NCBI GenBank assembly: GCA_934045075.1
Contig: OW203727.1
Span: 21,516,811-21,580,810, forward strand
Source of the DNA: Yponomeuta sedellus
Lineage: Eukaryota; Arthropoda; Insecta; Lepidoptera; Yponomeutidae
Direction of reading: 5' to 3'
Length of the DNA stretch: 64,000 nucleotides
Numbering within the stretch: position 1 is the first letter of the stretch; every line of letters starts with the position of its first letter. Positions 18,590-30,110 of this stretch are shown in pieces. A program made the position numbers and the translations under genes. Below the pieces are notes generated by a model. It worked only from the letters and a program-made list of their open reading frames with translations, was not told the origin of the DNA and did not search any database.

Positions 18590-18965
18590 ACTAGCTGAGC
18601 CAGTGAACTTCGTACCACCTAACAGTCGATTCTTTAATTTTTTATTACTTTTCTCTCCGTAAGAACCATCCTCGTACTTCAATACGTACTTCAATTTTCT
18701 AGAAAAAGAATGAGCGAAACCGGTTCAGCTGCTCTCGAGATTCGCGCTTACCAACACATTCAGGGATTCATTTTTATACTATAAAAGACTAGCTGACCCA
18801 GCAAACTTCATACCGCCTAACAGTCGAATCATTATTATTTTTCTCTCCGTAAGAACCATCCTCGTACTTCAATAAATATCCTAAAAAAATAATTAGCAAA
18901 ATCGGTTCAGCTGCTCTCGAGATTTGCGATTACCAACACATTTAGGGATTAATTTTTATATTATA
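18590..18965. repeat. Two tandem copies of a ~190-bp dispersed repeat
   Basis: 18590-18786 and 18787-18965 share CTAGCTGA(G/C)CCAG, then CTCTCCGTAAGAACCATCC, then CGGTTCAGCTGCTCTCGAGA, and end in TTTTTATA(C/T)TATA. The two differ by scattered substitutions and a ~20-bp indel. I do not recognise the parent element with certainty. Confidence 0.75.
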
Positions 18966-19944
18966 GAAGAATACCACAGGAGTCTGAGTATTTGGAATAA
19001 AAATATTTTTATTCAAAATACTGCAGAAACGAAGCATTCAAATACGAATTCACATTCGTGCTTAGACGTAGAAATAAACTTATCAAATTATGTTAGCTTT
19101 TTGAATATTTTCTATGAAGAGCACAATTTTGTAAAAAATAATTTCTTTTTTATTATTAGGTTGTAAGCACAAGCAAACCTTGATTTGTATCCTCTAAACA
19201 TATCGGTAAAGTGCCATTGAGATCCGGCTTGTCGTTTGTGAATTCAAATCAAACTACGTTTGTACTGAATACATAAGGCCAGTTTCTGAATTAAGAATTT
19301 CTGAATTAAGAAGTAAATACCTGTAGTGCTGTTACTTCAAATTTCTCGGCAAAAAGTGTGAACGTTACTTAAGTATTTACTTAATGAAATTATGAATTCA
19401 AAAATCGACCCATAAGCTCATAACAAGGGCGCCATTTCCTCGGCAACAGACCTAGAGGTCCGTGCTTACAAAAGGATGACTGATCGATAACGTAGATAAA
19501 GCGCGAGATGTTAAGCTTTGGGGCCTCCAGGATAGGGTTAATGTGATATAAATCATTGATAGATTTCGAATTCCAATATTATATTTGAGAGAGAAAATAG
19601 TAGTTAATAAAACCTTTTAGCGAAAGCGTTACCAGGGGTAATAGGCAGAGTCACAGGTAATGGAAGTTGAAAAATAAAAGAGGTTTTAGAACGAGTTTTA
19701 TGTCATTGTATCACCTTCGCGGCGAGCTCGTGGCGAGCGTTGCGCGTTTTATACGCTCAGTAACCACCAGGAAACACTACTGATGGCTTTGTTTTTTGTA
19801 AACGTAGGAAAAGAAAGCAGATATAAAACAACGATGATTCTCTTTCAGTCGATCATTGGCAAGTAATAGACTAGAAGAGAGCAATTTTTATGCATCACAT
19901 ATAGACGGATAATTTTGAATTTTAGTTATAAATTTATTTTTATG
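18966..19944. other. Intergenic sequence without recognised features
   Basis: AT-rich up to about 19400, more mixed after. The open frame 18924-19166 starts inside the preceding repeat and has no domain. Confidence 0.45.
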
Positions 19945-20261
19945 TGTTACAGTCAAAACTCTTAAGCGGTCAAAACTAGTTTTGACTGCTAAAATCTGTC
20001 AAAACTAGTTTTGAATGCGGAAAAATTAAGTAAAATTTGTAATACGTATCCAACAATGTCAAGTTGGTTTTCGGTCTTACATGCTCCGCTACGCTACGCG
20101 CTTCGTTGTACCTATATTTTTCCTGTCGCAGATTGAGTGATGCATCATTTTAGGTTATTTTACCATTTGGTATTTCAAATGTACGCTTTGGACAAAAGTA
20201 CTATTGACTGATTTTTGCTGTCAAAACTAGTTTTGATCGTTTAAGAGTTTTGACTGTGACA
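19945..20261. mobile_element. MITE with GTCAAAACTAGTTTTGAC subterminal palindromes
   Basis: 317 bp. Left end TGTTACAGTCAAAACTCTTA and right end TAAGAGTTTTGACTGTGACA are inverted, and the 18-bp palindrome GTCAAAACTAGTTTTGAC (or a close variant) lies just inside both, twice on the left. TATG flanks both sides (19941-19944, 20262-20265). Superfamily not certain; a Tc1/mariner-type end starting CAGT at a TA cannot be excluded. Confidence 0.7.
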
Positions 20262-20879
20262 TATGCATTGTATCAACGGCAATTAAATCCATTAAAGATG
20301 CTACATCTGCGTACATAAGTATATTTGATATAACTTAAGCGGAGCGTCATAAAAGAAGCCACTCCGACAACGTACTCTCTGAGCCGTACGTCTGGCGCAC
20401 CCTAGGCCACAATCAGCGAGTTCCTTCCACTGATTAGTAAATCCTTCTACTACGAAAGCAAACTCAAGTCCAGCTTTAAAGCCGGCGCTTTATTACAATA
20501 ATCGACGAGCCAAGAAGAAGTGGAGCGGGACGGACCGACAAACACGACATAATGGCGTCAACAGTATAATGGCAGCGACATCGGCGTGGCTGCGCAGCGT
20601 CGTCGCCGCCGTCGCGTGCACGTTGCTCAATCGCGACGAGCTCGCTGCGCAATCGCATCGCTATCAAATAGCTTGCAAATTCGTAGTGTGATAGGACTTT
20701 TAGGCCGTAAAGAGGCAATGTCGTCCCTCATTAAAGCTGTTCCCAAAGTTTCCTGACTTTTCCGGAATATTTCAGGAATTCCTCAGTATTGTTTCACAGC
20801 TGACTTCAGATTGAATCAACAGGCGGGGGTCAGGTGCGAGATTTATGACCATTCTGTAACTATTGCTAGTGGCATGTTT
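20262..20879. other. Intergenic with CpG-rich patch at 20470-20690
   Basis: The patch has GTCGTCGCCGCCGTCGCG-type triplets and gives an 80-codon minus-strand frame with low-complexity content. It is not supported as a gene. Flanks show no shared repeat. Confidence 0.35.
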
Positions 20880-21110
20880 TCCGAGCGCTTCCGCGCTTCG
20901 CTAGGCACGTTAAGCCATTAGTACCAGCTGTCATACAGTAGTAGTCGTTGAGTCATTCCAGAGGTCTTATGGGTGGCTTTTAAGGCCTGCCACTGCTTTA
21001 TAAGCCTTCACCAACCTGATCTTGGCCCCCGTGGTGGAACATGGCTTAACCTTTCTGCGATGCAGGAGAAACCCGTGCTCCAGCAGTAGAGACATATAAA
21101 GGATAAATAT
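20880..21110 (+). repeat. Family D repeat, plus, decayed
   Basis: TTTTCCGAGCGCTTCCGCGC, then GGCACGTTAAGCC, then a CCTGCCACTG segment and GATCTTGGCCCCCGTGGTGG follow the family D order from its middle to its 3' end. Confidence 0.65.
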
Positions 21111-21265
21111 CGATAACGAGCATTTTTAATTTTAATGTACAGTACAGAGTCCTCTATCTATCTATCTCTCTATCCATTTCAGAACAATGTCCCAGGTACT
21201 GCAACGTCCGAGACCTCCCACTGGACGCTGTATAAATCATCTCATTAGAGGCAAGGGCTAAAGTT
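21111..21265 (+). mobile_element. SINE family K 3' tail fragment
   Basis: 21190-21255 (ATGTCCCAGGTACTGC, then CACTGGACGCTGTATAAATC) matches the tail of the plus-strand copy at 41615-41710, with an internal deletion. A short CTATC microsatellite (21155-21175) precedes it. Confidence 0.6.
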
Positions 21266-21871
21266 TATTAGACCCTAGGGCCAGACGACAAAAGTTTGCA
21301 ATATATGACAGCCCGGCCGCGGTGCCGGCTGACAATTATTTAAATATCTGGAATGGCTCGAGGTCAACACAGGAAACGCGCCAGTTTGTGACAGGTTTAA
21401 TGCGGACAGCTCAACATCAATATTACGTGCACTAAATCCTAAACAACTCCAATCGTCTAACCGTCAAATTCCATACTAATTGCTATCGCAAACGTCAGGG
21501 TTGTGACAAGATTCGGTGCGCATAATTAGGCCTTCGATGTATTTAAGTCAAGCGGTGACAGCTCTACCAAAGACTGTTTTGTTAATTCAGTTAAGAATAA
21601 AATATTAATAAAAGTTTGGAAACAAATTAATTGCCTTGCGCCAAAACAAAAGAAAAAGAAGTTGTACCGTATAATTTGTACAATAATTTATTTAGGCCAC
21701 TTTCGATTCCAATTAAAGTGGCCCACTTAGTATTGAAGACGAGTATTTAATTGTGCCTCGAATTAATGGTATTCCGTGCACGGCGGGCCGCTGTCCCCCG
21801 TGGTGGTACTCGGAGTTACAATTGTGCAAGTTCTGGCCAATTACGATCGTATTTTTAAAATCACGATCATC
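21266..21871. other. Intergenic sequence without recognised features
   Basis: No domain-bearing frame and no match to the other repeat families here. Confidence 0.4.
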
Positions 21872-22339
21872 GTTTAGAATAGAAGTTTGATTTTTGAACG
21901 CAGACTACTTGACAGAGTTGACAGTTCAGTTGTCGGATGGTCTGTGCACACTTTGACCTCTTGTTTTTTGGAAAGCGAGTGGAGCGTTTGTTGGCCCAAA
22001 TTTGTGTGGCAATTAGATTGCCGGGTTTGTATCTTCGTGTGGAGTGCGAAATAAACACAGGGAAGGGTCCCGTCCTAATACTTTGGTTGTGGGCGACGGA
22101 TCGCCCAAAATAGAGTACAAATACAATTGGTAAAACGCGGTGTCGTTAAAGTGCACTGCAGGTACGTAGCTTTCTGGGGAAAGAGCTCTTGGGGGTAGAC
22201 GGGGACGTCTAGGGATCCCCAAACCTCAGTGCACCCACCCCGGGTGGCGGGCGCCGGCTGCCAAGTCGAGAGGCATCGACGCGGACCGAGATTGTAAGTT
22301 ATTAGTTTTTAAGTATTTAAGTGGGTCCTTTACCCAACA
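21872..22339. repeat. Family G repeat, copy 1
   Basis: About 468 bp from GTTTAGAATAGAAGTTTGAT to GGGTCCTTTACCCAAC, collinear with 25598-26054. Shared inner blocks include GTGGCAATTAGATTGCCGGG, GAAAGTGCACTGCAGG-like, and CTAGGGATCCCCAAACCTC. It is GC-richer in its right half. Two nearly unbroken copies 3.7 kb apart in the same direction suggest a mobile family. Neither end shows inverted repeats or an obvious tail. Confidence 0.75.
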
Positions 22340-23684
22340 ATCGGATAAGTACTTATTTTACATATCAATCCTTTTTTTACAAAAGTCTTACGTTATAGTC
22401 ATAATTTTAAAGAAATACGTACAATGCGGCAGAGTTAATGCGGTAAGATTTTTCTACTAATCATCCATAGAAGGTGGATGATTAGTAAAAAATCCTATTC
22501 GTATGATCCTAATTTGGAAACTTTGCAACTGGATATGATTGTTTATAATTTATGCTTGTGATGAATATGTACTACTAATGTAATGTAATAGCAGACTAAG
22601 ATTAAAAAGTATTAAGATGAAGATTATGTCTAGTCTTCAACACATTAATAATATATTTCATCATTCATTCGTTCATCATTATATATTTTAATTGAAACCT
22701 CTGCTCTTTTAACTAAACCTTTTATGAAAAATAAATGCAGATTTTTTTTAGTTTCTTCTCCATATAATTGTGATACTGACAATAGATGTGTGATTTTGTA
22801 GCATTGTATCATACCTTTTGGGACAGCACTGGCTCCTAAGATACAAGTTCCTGCCTAGTCAAGGAGTCAGGGTATAATCATACTGTAACAAATTTAATCT
22901 TTTTGTGTTCAAATAAACAATTATCTATAATATCTTATAATTGATTTGAATATTATAATTTTTTAACACGAGTTTTAATCCTTTGTTTTAACGTTATTCT
23001 GAAAAACAGTCGACTTGGGCAAATCCGTTGCGGACACAATTCAATTAGATACCGCCTAATGATCTGAAAGAAACAGGAATTCGAGAACACTCCAACTGGG
23101 GAAGAAAACGCCTTGTTTTGTTTGAGAAAATGAGTTATGTAAATCCAAGAACTTTTTGTTCTGAGGATTTGAACAAGAAATTTTGTGTTGTGAAATATTC
23201 ATATGGGGCAAACGATGAGTCACTGCGGGGTGATTTTGACATCGTTAGCTATACTTTGAGAGAATGTTCTTGGCATTATGAAAAACATTAATATTAAAAA
23301 TTTATTGGTAATGGTATAACATATACCTTTAGCGATTGTAGTGGAACGAAAGGGTGCTATGCTGTTCGGGATTTCTTTTCTAAGTCGAAATTTAGGATAC
23401 ATGATCAGATGTCCCGGTGATGCATTTTAATGGGATAATATTCATTTTATGTTTAAATAGATGGCGCGGCTGTGCAAGCGAACCGTATTCGTGTGAGCGA
23501 GAAACTTGTTACAGTAACCTTTTTTCAAGCAAAACTCTGAGGTGTTTTTGTATATTTTTATTGTTTACGTTGCCACAGCAGCAAGCAGTTTGAAAATCAT
23601 TAATAAATATAAAAAATAGACACACTTTTGGGATCAAAATAACATCGAGTTTCAGTCGATATGAGGAGTTTTATTTAAATAGAT
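22340..23684. other. AT-rich intergenic sequence with one hairpin
   Basis: A 13-bp perfect inverted repeat (TACTAATCATCCA, 7-nt loop, TGGATGATTAGTA) lies at 22455-22487. Otherwise nothing recognisable; the minus frame 23220-23402 has no domain. Confidence 0.45.
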
Positions 23685-23880
23685 AGATAAACCATTTATT
23701 ATTGCTTGGAGACACACACAAATAAAGCATGACATAAAAAAAGTTGATTACATACAAGAGTTTAGGTACAAGTACAGCTTGATCTTACAAACTAACTCAC
23801 ATGCATCAAGTTCTACCATATTATTATGTGGGTGTGCCACATAAGCTCAAAAAGGCCACATATCTCAGTATTAATGGTAT
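23685..23880 (-). repeat. LINE 3' UTR-like fragment, antisense
   Basis: Reads on the minus strand as a 3' UTR ending ...AATAATAAATGGTTTATCTA with a short (TCTA) tail, preceded by GTGGGTGTGCCACATAAGC on the plus strand. It has the look of a truncated non-LTR element; no coding part is present. Confidence 0.4.
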
Positions 23881-24344
23881 CTACTTTAAATAAGTAGTTA
23901 TTTTACTGATTTTCAGCTACTGCCAAAGTGTGAGAACGGCAATGATCGATATTTGTATTAAACCACAAGAATATTTAAAATAAAACAAGGTTTAAAACGA
24001 CCTTTAACCAGAACAACAAATTTTAAAGGAAAAAAACCGCTCTGTTCATTAAATAAACGAAAATCACATTTTTATTAGTTTACATTGGTACAAAAAATAA
24101 TATTTTACCAGCAAAAGCATTTTTATAATCAGTAGTGTGTTGTTCTGTTAGTCATGAAGAGACACTTATTTTAACTTATATCGAGTTTGTATTCTGTAGG
24201 TCAAGGACAGATTCGAGTTTATTGAAGGTAAAACGTAGGAAAGAAGGCTTAGATTAAGCAAAACATTACATCCACCATTTGCTTACTTGATTAAAAAACA
24301 TTGTCACAGGCACTACAATACTTAATTTACGTTAGATTATCAAC
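23881..24344. other. AT-rich intergenic sequence
   Basis: Nothing recognisable was found here. Confidence 0.4.
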
Positions 24345-24690
24345 CCTTGTATGCCCCCAATGCTGGGGCACGGGTCTCTTCCTGCATCGCAGGTAGGTTA
24401 GTCAATACTCCACCACGGGGGCCAAGTCCGGGTTGATGGAGGATTGTAAGACAGTGGCGGGGCTTACTGTGAGAAGTTATCAAGCCGCCCATAAGGCCTC
24501 TGACATGGCGTTACGAATGCCATCACATGACAGCCGGCACCAACGGCTTAACGTGCCTTGCGAAGCACGGACTTAATTTACTGGGCAAAAATGTTTATCG
24601 CTCGACTAAGTAACGATAATTTGGATTTACCCAGCAGGCTTGGTAACCACGGCTTACTTCCACCATGTCGTTAACGGCCCCGGACCGATT
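24345..24690 (-). repeat. Family D repeat, antisense, well preserved
   Basis: Carries, in antisense order, CCTTGTATGCCCCCAATGC-like end, CCACCACGGGGGCCAAGTCC, AAGTTATCAAGCCGCCC, and AGCCGGCACCAACGGC, with CTTGCGAAGCACGG. About 350 bp; the far end is decayed. Confidence 0.75.
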
Positions 24691-25017
24691 ATAGGCCAAA
24701 TTAATCGCCGTTTAGCTTCTTGCAGCCAATTTACTACATAAAGCTCTCAGAGAAATAATAAAAACGTACAGAAGGAAGAAAAATAACAGACGCTAAGGGC
24801 CCTAAGGGTACCAAAAAACAATTACTAACTTAATTTTACAGTGGAAAAATACTCTTGTGCCTAGATGATGTACATTTTGCTACGTGACTAAATGATCTAG
24901 ATTTTGAAGCGGACACCTAGTTTGAATTGTAACGTACGTTATTTCTGCGCTGATTTGAATAAAACCATTTCATTTCTCTTTATTTTGTAAGTCTTGTACA
25001 TTTGTTAAGTTGCAATC
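24691..25017. other. Intergenic sequence
   Basis: No feature recognised in this stretch. Confidence 0.4.
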
Positions 25018-25282
25018 TTCTTCTTCAGGCTTTATTAGTCCACTGCTGGACATAGCCCTCCCCTAATCAGCGCAAGGTTGTGCCATCATTGAGGGGTAGT
25101 GCCCATAATCCCCACGCTGGGCATGCGGGTTGGGGATCGCAGTTAGGTGGAATTTTACTGCAGAGGGCGCTGCTGCTCACCCCCCGGTTTGTATCCCTTA
25201 GTCACCTTTTACGACACCCGCGCGAAGAATTTGGGTTCTTGGGTTTAGTTGCAATACCACTCGAGAACTGTAAAGGAAATCA
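25018..25282 (-). repeat. RTE LINE 3' end plus attached block (family E), antisense
   Basis: Begins CTTCTTCAGGCTTTATTAGT-type sequence, complement of the RTE 3' end at 15400-15480, and continues through a block shared with 31786-32020 (GTTGTGCCATCATTG, GGGGATCGCAG-like, GCGCTGCTGCT, TTTTACGACACCCGCG). The open frame on the plus strand here is a by-product of its GC content. Confidence 0.65.
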
Positions 25283-25284
25283 TC

Positions 25285-25410
25285 GCGAGGAAACCTGAGT
25301 GTCGGAGGTCGGAATGGCCGATTCACGGTGGGCACGCGTGATAATTAAGCCCGGTCTCTCTCTGTCTCTCAGAGAGAAGGCCTTTGCTCTACAGTGAGAC
25401 TTTTATAGAC
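25285..25410 (+). mobile_element. SINE core/tail of family F
   Basis: Starts in the shared SINE core (ATCGCGAGGAAACCTGAGTG) and ends in the family F tail (AGAGAAGGCCT, then GTGAGACTTTTATAGACTAC). The head is missing. Confidence 0.6.
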
Positions 25411-25597
25411 TACATAAAGAAAAACAATATAACTTTAAAGCTTTACATCATTTTTTTAAGTATATACTCGTACTAATAAATCGTTTCAGGATGTAAAAAC
25501 TACCATTATGCCAAGTTTCAAAATTCTAGGTCTACCAATAATCAAGCCTTTAGTGAATCAAACGATATTTTTTATCCGGATAATAATATTATGATAG

Positions 25598-26054
25598 TGT
25601 TTAGAATAGAAGTTTGATTTTGGAACGCGTTTTTTGGATCGCAGACTACTTGACAGTTGTCAGATGATTCGGCACATTGACCTCTTGTTCTTTGGTTGGA
25701 AAACTGGTGTGTCAAATTGGTGTGGCAATTAGATTGCCGGGCTTATATCTTCGTGTGAGATAAGTCCAGGGACGGTTTCCGTAGTGACATTCCTGTTGTT
25801 GAGCGACGGATCGCCCAAATATATTGTGATAAAACGCGATGTCGTGAAAGTGCACTGCAGGTTGGTAGCTTTCTGGGGAAAGAACTCTTGGGGATAGACG
25901 GGAAGTCTAGGGATCCCCAAACCTCAGTGCACCCATCCCGGGTGGCGCCGGCTGCCAAGTCGAGACGCGTCGACGCAGACAGACTTTGTAAGTGATTGGA
26001 TTTTTATTAGTTTTTAAGTATTAGTACCTATTTAAGTGGGTCCTTTACCCAACA
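25598..26054. repeat. Family G repeat, copy 2
   Basis: Collinear with 21872-22339 from GTTTAGAATAGAAG to CCTTTACCCAAC. It lacks some short segments and has an extra TTTTTTGGATCG near its left end. Confidence 0.75.
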
Positions 26055-26524
26055 GATACCAGAACAGCTAGCTCCAACTACATTCAAATGAAGTAGGTCT
26101 AATGAACAGTGCGGTATGAAACGCTCATTCTTACTCTTTTTTCCTGCAACAATCTATGTAGCACACAGGTACTCTGGAAAAATCCTATTTACAAAGCGCA
26201 GCTTCTGGAGCTCAATATTCTCGCTGCCCAACTAAACAAGTCATCGTTAAAGCAAATTTAACTGCTACATTCCAGTTATTACGTTTCATTTTTCCTTCCA
26301 CAAATTCAGGAGTAGGCCGGATGTTTTCCAAATAATAATATCAGGAAGGGGGTTAATATTAATGTTATTTTATAAATTCTAATGCTCCCGCATTATTCAG
26401 CCAATAACTCGCGAGTAACATACGAGAGCGTTGAGCTACGAATCTAAGTGAAAAGAAATTGTAAGTAGCAAAATGGAGTAAGATTTTTGATGTTTTCGTT
26501 TCAGCTAACTGACGGGGTGATTTG
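26055..26524. other. Intergenic sequence
   Basis: AT-rich, no recognised feature. Confidence 0.4.
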
Positions 26525-26720
26525 AAAACCTATTTAGAGTCTAAAAATTCCACCTATGCCGGGATTTGAACCCGCGAACTCTGGTTATCCGTTTTATCTG
26601 GCGCGGATAGCCAGAGGCCGCGTGTTCGAATCCCGGCATGGGGGGAATTTTTAGCTTCTAAATATGTTTTTAAATTGTCCTTAGCACGGGTTTAGTGCAT
26701 TAAAAAAAATATATAATGAC
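26525..26720. repeat. Family A head-to-head inverted pair
   Basis: 26525-26592 is antisense (flank plus 3' half of the tRNA-like core) and 26593-26718 is sense (CGGATAGCCAGAGG onward, then the flank and GCACGGG tail). The junction lies inside the tRNA-like core, so the transcript would fold back over about 65 bp. Confidence 0.8.
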
Positions 26721-27205
26721 AGGGTTATTCCAAAGTTTGAATTTGGCACTTTAACTGACTAACAAGAAATGTAGTTTATTTTTTTTTTGTTATGCCCTTT
26801 GCCACAGTATTATATAAAATACAAAATCACAAAAACCTTGGAAGTCTATCTTATTTACTGATGCGGTTTTAATTGCTTTAAATTTTCTTGCAGATTTTTT
26901 GTATATCGAATCAATTAGGAACATTAGTATTTCTTAATGATTCGCGATACTCATACATAGTTATATATTAAACATGTTCTGGTTGACTGGTAGAAAATGC
27001 TTATAGCATTAAGTCCCCCACATTGCCATTGTATTTTTTTTTCCTATGTGCAGTAAACGTATTAATAATAATAAAAGTCTACCCGAGACCGCGGCAGCTG
27101 TAACGAAACGTCGGGAAATAAGGTATACGTTTTACCTAATAAATAATCGCGATAAGTCCCGTTTAATATATAATTAGAAACATGACAAACCATGATAATT
27201 ACGAT
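26721..27205. other. AT-rich intergenic sequence
   Basis: No feature recognised in this stretch. Confidence 0.4.
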
Positions 27206-27206
27206 A

Positions 27207-27590
27207 GTTATCAACCCTTGTATGCCCCACACTGCTGGGGCACGGATCTCTTCCTGCATCGCAGGAAGGTTAGGCCATACTCCACCACGGGGGCCAAGTC
27301 CGCGTTGGTGGAGGATTGTAAGACAGTGGCGTGCCTTACTATCAGAAGTTATCAAGCCGCCCATAAGGACTCTGACATGGCTTAACGACTGCCATTATAT
27401 GACATCCGGCACCAACGGCTTAACGTGCCTTGCGAAGCACGGAAGCGCTTGGAAAAATGCCACTAGCGGTAGTCACGGGATGCTCACCCATCCTGTACCT
27501 GACCGCGCCTGTTGTTGCTTAACTAAGTGATTGATTTCAATCACTCGGTTCGCCTAGGCCACGAACGCTTCGATTACGATAGTGATTGTT
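27207..27590 (-). repeat. Family D repeat, antisense, near full length
   Basis: Contains the whole series in antisense: CAACCCTTGTATGCCCC end, CTTCCTGCATCGCAGGAAGG (a short palindrome), CCACCACGGGGGCCAAGTCC, AAGCCGCCCATAAGG, CACCAACGGCTTAACGTGCC, CCACTAGCGGTAGTCACGGG and the far end with AACTAAGTGATTG. The far-end segment near 27535-27560 contains GATTGATTTCAATCACTCGG. Confidence 0.85.
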
Positions 27591-27599
27591 TGCAATCGC

Positions 27600-27741
27600 A
27601 TAAATTTTTAGGGTTCCGTACGCGATAGGTGGTAAAAGAAACCAAACTATTACTCTGTCTCCATTTAATAGGCTCTATCTTTGGAATCGTAATAGGTGGC
27701 CAGTTGAAATTTTCACAGCAACTATGTGTTAGTTTGACCTA
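27600..27741. repeat. GGGTTCCGTA-type dispersed repeat fragment
   Basis: TTTTTAGGGTTCCGTACGCG and the following sequence resemble a repeat start common in moth genomes as I remember it. Only one copy is in the window, so this rests on memory. Confidence 0.25.
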
Positions 27742-27960
27742 AGACGGCCTTGGTGGCGCAACGGTTTGGCACGCTGCTGTAAAACCGAAGGTCTCGGGTT
27801 CGATTCCCGGGTGGGTCAAACTAGGAAACAAACTTTTCTAGTTTGTTTCGGGTCATGGATGTCATCTATGTATTTACTGTATTAAATCTATCAAGTTAGC
27901 ACCTATAACACATGTCATTTAGTTGTACTTAGTTAAGGGCTAACGAGATCTGCATAATGC
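27742..27960 (+). mobile_element. tRNA-headed SINE (family I)
   Basis: Head GGCCTTGGTGGCGCAACGG with A-box character and a good B box (GGTTCGATTCC) at 27798-27808, followed by a body with AGTTTGTTTCGGGTCATGG. Single copy in the window. The separation and strength of the boxes argue for tRNA origin, not a functional tRNA. Confidence 0.6.
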
Positions 27961-28154
27961 ACCATAAAGGGGTGGTTTACATACTTACTCCATACTATTA
28001 GACGTATTCGACTATCTCCTTGTTTGCTTCCAGCCATATTGCGTGGCACATACCGTAAGCTTTTTATTCCTAACATTTCGGTACTCATAAGAGTTTATCG
28101 AAATCTTTTAGGAATTAATTTAATCTTATTCCTAAAATTTAGTTTGACTAAGCT

Positions 28155-28263
28155 TCATAATTTTAATGGCTTTTAGCCATAAGGAAGCCATTTGTACTTT
28201 GTATCTTTACATGTTTTATAATATGTGCTCTGGTGTACAATAAAGAATAATCTTATCTTATCT
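28155..28263 (+). repeat. LINE 3' UTR tail (family H)
   Basis: Ends TGTGCTCTGGTGTACAATAA followed by a (TTATC)n tail. Antisense copies lie at 55750-55995 and a shorter sense copy at 37655-37700. The short tandem tail is typical of insect CR1/Jockey-like elements. Confidence 0.6.
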
Positions 28264-28547
28264 TCACTATTGATTTCGCTCATATCCATGCGCTTGAAGA
28301 TAAAAACTATATGCTGTAAGTTTTTAAGTGCATCATTTTAAAACAACTGAGCTTTATCTTATTTAGCATTTATCAGGTTTTTAAGGAACCCACAATTGGA
28401 AAAAATACGCAGAAAATTTAAATATTGGGGAAAACTCTAAAGACATTTTTCCTGTAAATTCCCATGATTTTACTGAACTTAACTAAATCTGTTGTATCAG
28501 CAGTGCTAATAGATTTTTTATTGTACTCGTAATTACATTAGGCACGT

Positions 28548-28760
28548 TAAGACGTTGGTGCCGGCTGTCATATCATGGCAGTAATTAAGCCAGTCAGAGG
28601 CCTTATGGGCGGCTTGACAACTTCTGACAGTAAGGTCCGCCACTGTCTTACAATCCTCCACCAACCCGGACTTGGCCCCCGTGGTGGAGTATGGCCTAAC
28701 CTTCTTGTGATGCAGGAAGAGACCCGTGCCCCAGCAGTAGGGACATACAAGGGTTGATAA
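28548..28760 (+). repeat. Family D repeat, plus, 3' half
   Basis: From GTTAAGACGTTGGTGCCGGC through GTGGTGGAGTATGGCC to ACATACAAGGGTTGATAAC. Well preserved; frames on both strands reflect lack of stops. Confidence 0.85.
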
Positions 28761-29274
28761 CATTACTATATGTTATACATTATTATATTCTGTTTTAAGC
28801 TGAAGCTGCAGCTTAGATTTTAACTAAGTCTGCTGTATCAGCAGAGCTTATATATTTTTTATTGTAATTACATTACCATATTTTATATGTTATGTTTTAT
28901 TCTGCTCAATACACATTTTTCATAACACCTATAAAATGCAGTTTCAAAGGGTTATAAAATCTGTGTAAACTAAAACGTGATTAACAAAGAGAAATCTCCA
29001 TGTTATTCCTATAAATTAAATTATAAATTATATTATTGAATCTGTATAAATGTAAATATATAATTTTAATCATTAACATATTTTTATAACTATTTCACAA
29101 ATTTTATCATACAGTTAATTAATTTAGTTTAAGATCCTTTTTTTTCACATACGATTAAAATTGTTATTGAATAAATGAAATGAAATGAAATTATATCCTT
29201 CAACAACGTTAAGTAAATCTATCCGATAAACTTACAGCACAGATTAAACTGTCTAACAAAAACTTTGTTGTTGT
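28761..29274. other. AT-rich sequence with ATGAA microsatellite
   Basis: AAATGAAATGAAATGAAAT at about 29174-29192 is a short microsatellite, perhaps the tail of a LINE. CTAAGTCTGCTGTATCAGCA near 28825 repeats the AATCTGTTGTATCAGCA of 28487, a diverged duplicate 340 bp apart. Confidence 0.45.
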
Positions 29275-29715
29275 TAAAACCCTATTTAGAGGCTAAAAAT
29301 TCCACCCATGCCGGGATTCGAACCCGCGACCTCTGGCTATCCGTGCCAGCACTCTATCCAACTGAGCTGATGGTCGACTCACCGGCATCAGTGAAATTTC
29401 GAACCTTTCACTATTCTCTGTATTACGCACAGGCAGCGACATCTGGCTGAAGTAGATTGCATCACTTACAGCCCCGACTACCTACTTTGCAGTTAGGTTT
29501 TTACATCGGAATGATATCGTACGTAATACAGAGTATAGTGTAAAGAGGTTCGAAATTTTACTGATGCCGGTGAGTCGCCCATTAGCTCAGTTGGATAGAG
29601 CGCTGGCACGGATAGCCAGAGGTCGCGGGTTCGAATCCCGGCATGGGTGGAATTTTTAGCCTCTAAATAGGTTTTTAAAATTGTCCTTAGCACGGGTTAG
29701 TGCTTTAAAAATAAA
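29275..29715. repeat. Family A inverted pair (antisense then sense)
   Basis: 29275-29520 is an antisense unit that includes the 5' flank down to TTACATCGGAATGATATCG. 29521-29715 is a sense unit from ACGTAATACAGAG through the tRNA-like core (29576-29649) to TAGCACGGGTTAGTGC. The core is followed by TTTTT (29653-29657), a Pol III-type stop. The pair would form a long hairpin if read through. Confidence 0.85.
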
Positions 29716-30110
29716 AATAGTATAATTTGTTGTTGTTGTTGCTTAATTAAAATGCTATTTAAACTTATGCAGCGTTTTACTTAAAGGGCTTCACAATAAG
29801 TCATATTTTACAGTGGCTATATAATCCCACGTACAGTCTTCACCCGCATTTATCACAGAGGCATTTTATCTCTCCGTGTGGCTGATTTTTTCCTCCGCTT
29901 TTTCATATTTTTCTTTACGCAGATGTAAACACCATTTTGTTTAACTGACTTGTGTGCTCACGTTGATTTTATGTGACATTTTATTTAGACTTATTCAATT
30001 TATTGGTTTTATCGTAAGTGCCTTCGTTGGCTTTCATCTGGAGGGCCATAGAAGAGTCTTTTAAATTATCGATACAAATATATTTGTTTAGAGAGTTGCT
30101 ATAGTATTAG
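29716..30110. other. Intergenic sequence
   Basis: No feature recognised in this stretch. Confidence 0.4.

Noticed and set aside
21867..22222. Minus frames in family G copies (also 25729-25958)
   Set aside because: The two copies are read in partly different frames and with indels; no evidence of coding constraint.
29576..29649. Genuine tRNA gene in family A (and B) copies
   Set aside because: Multi-copy with conserved non-tRNA flanks, C at position 33, misfit T-arm and large variation of the core among copies; tRNA-derived repeat instead.
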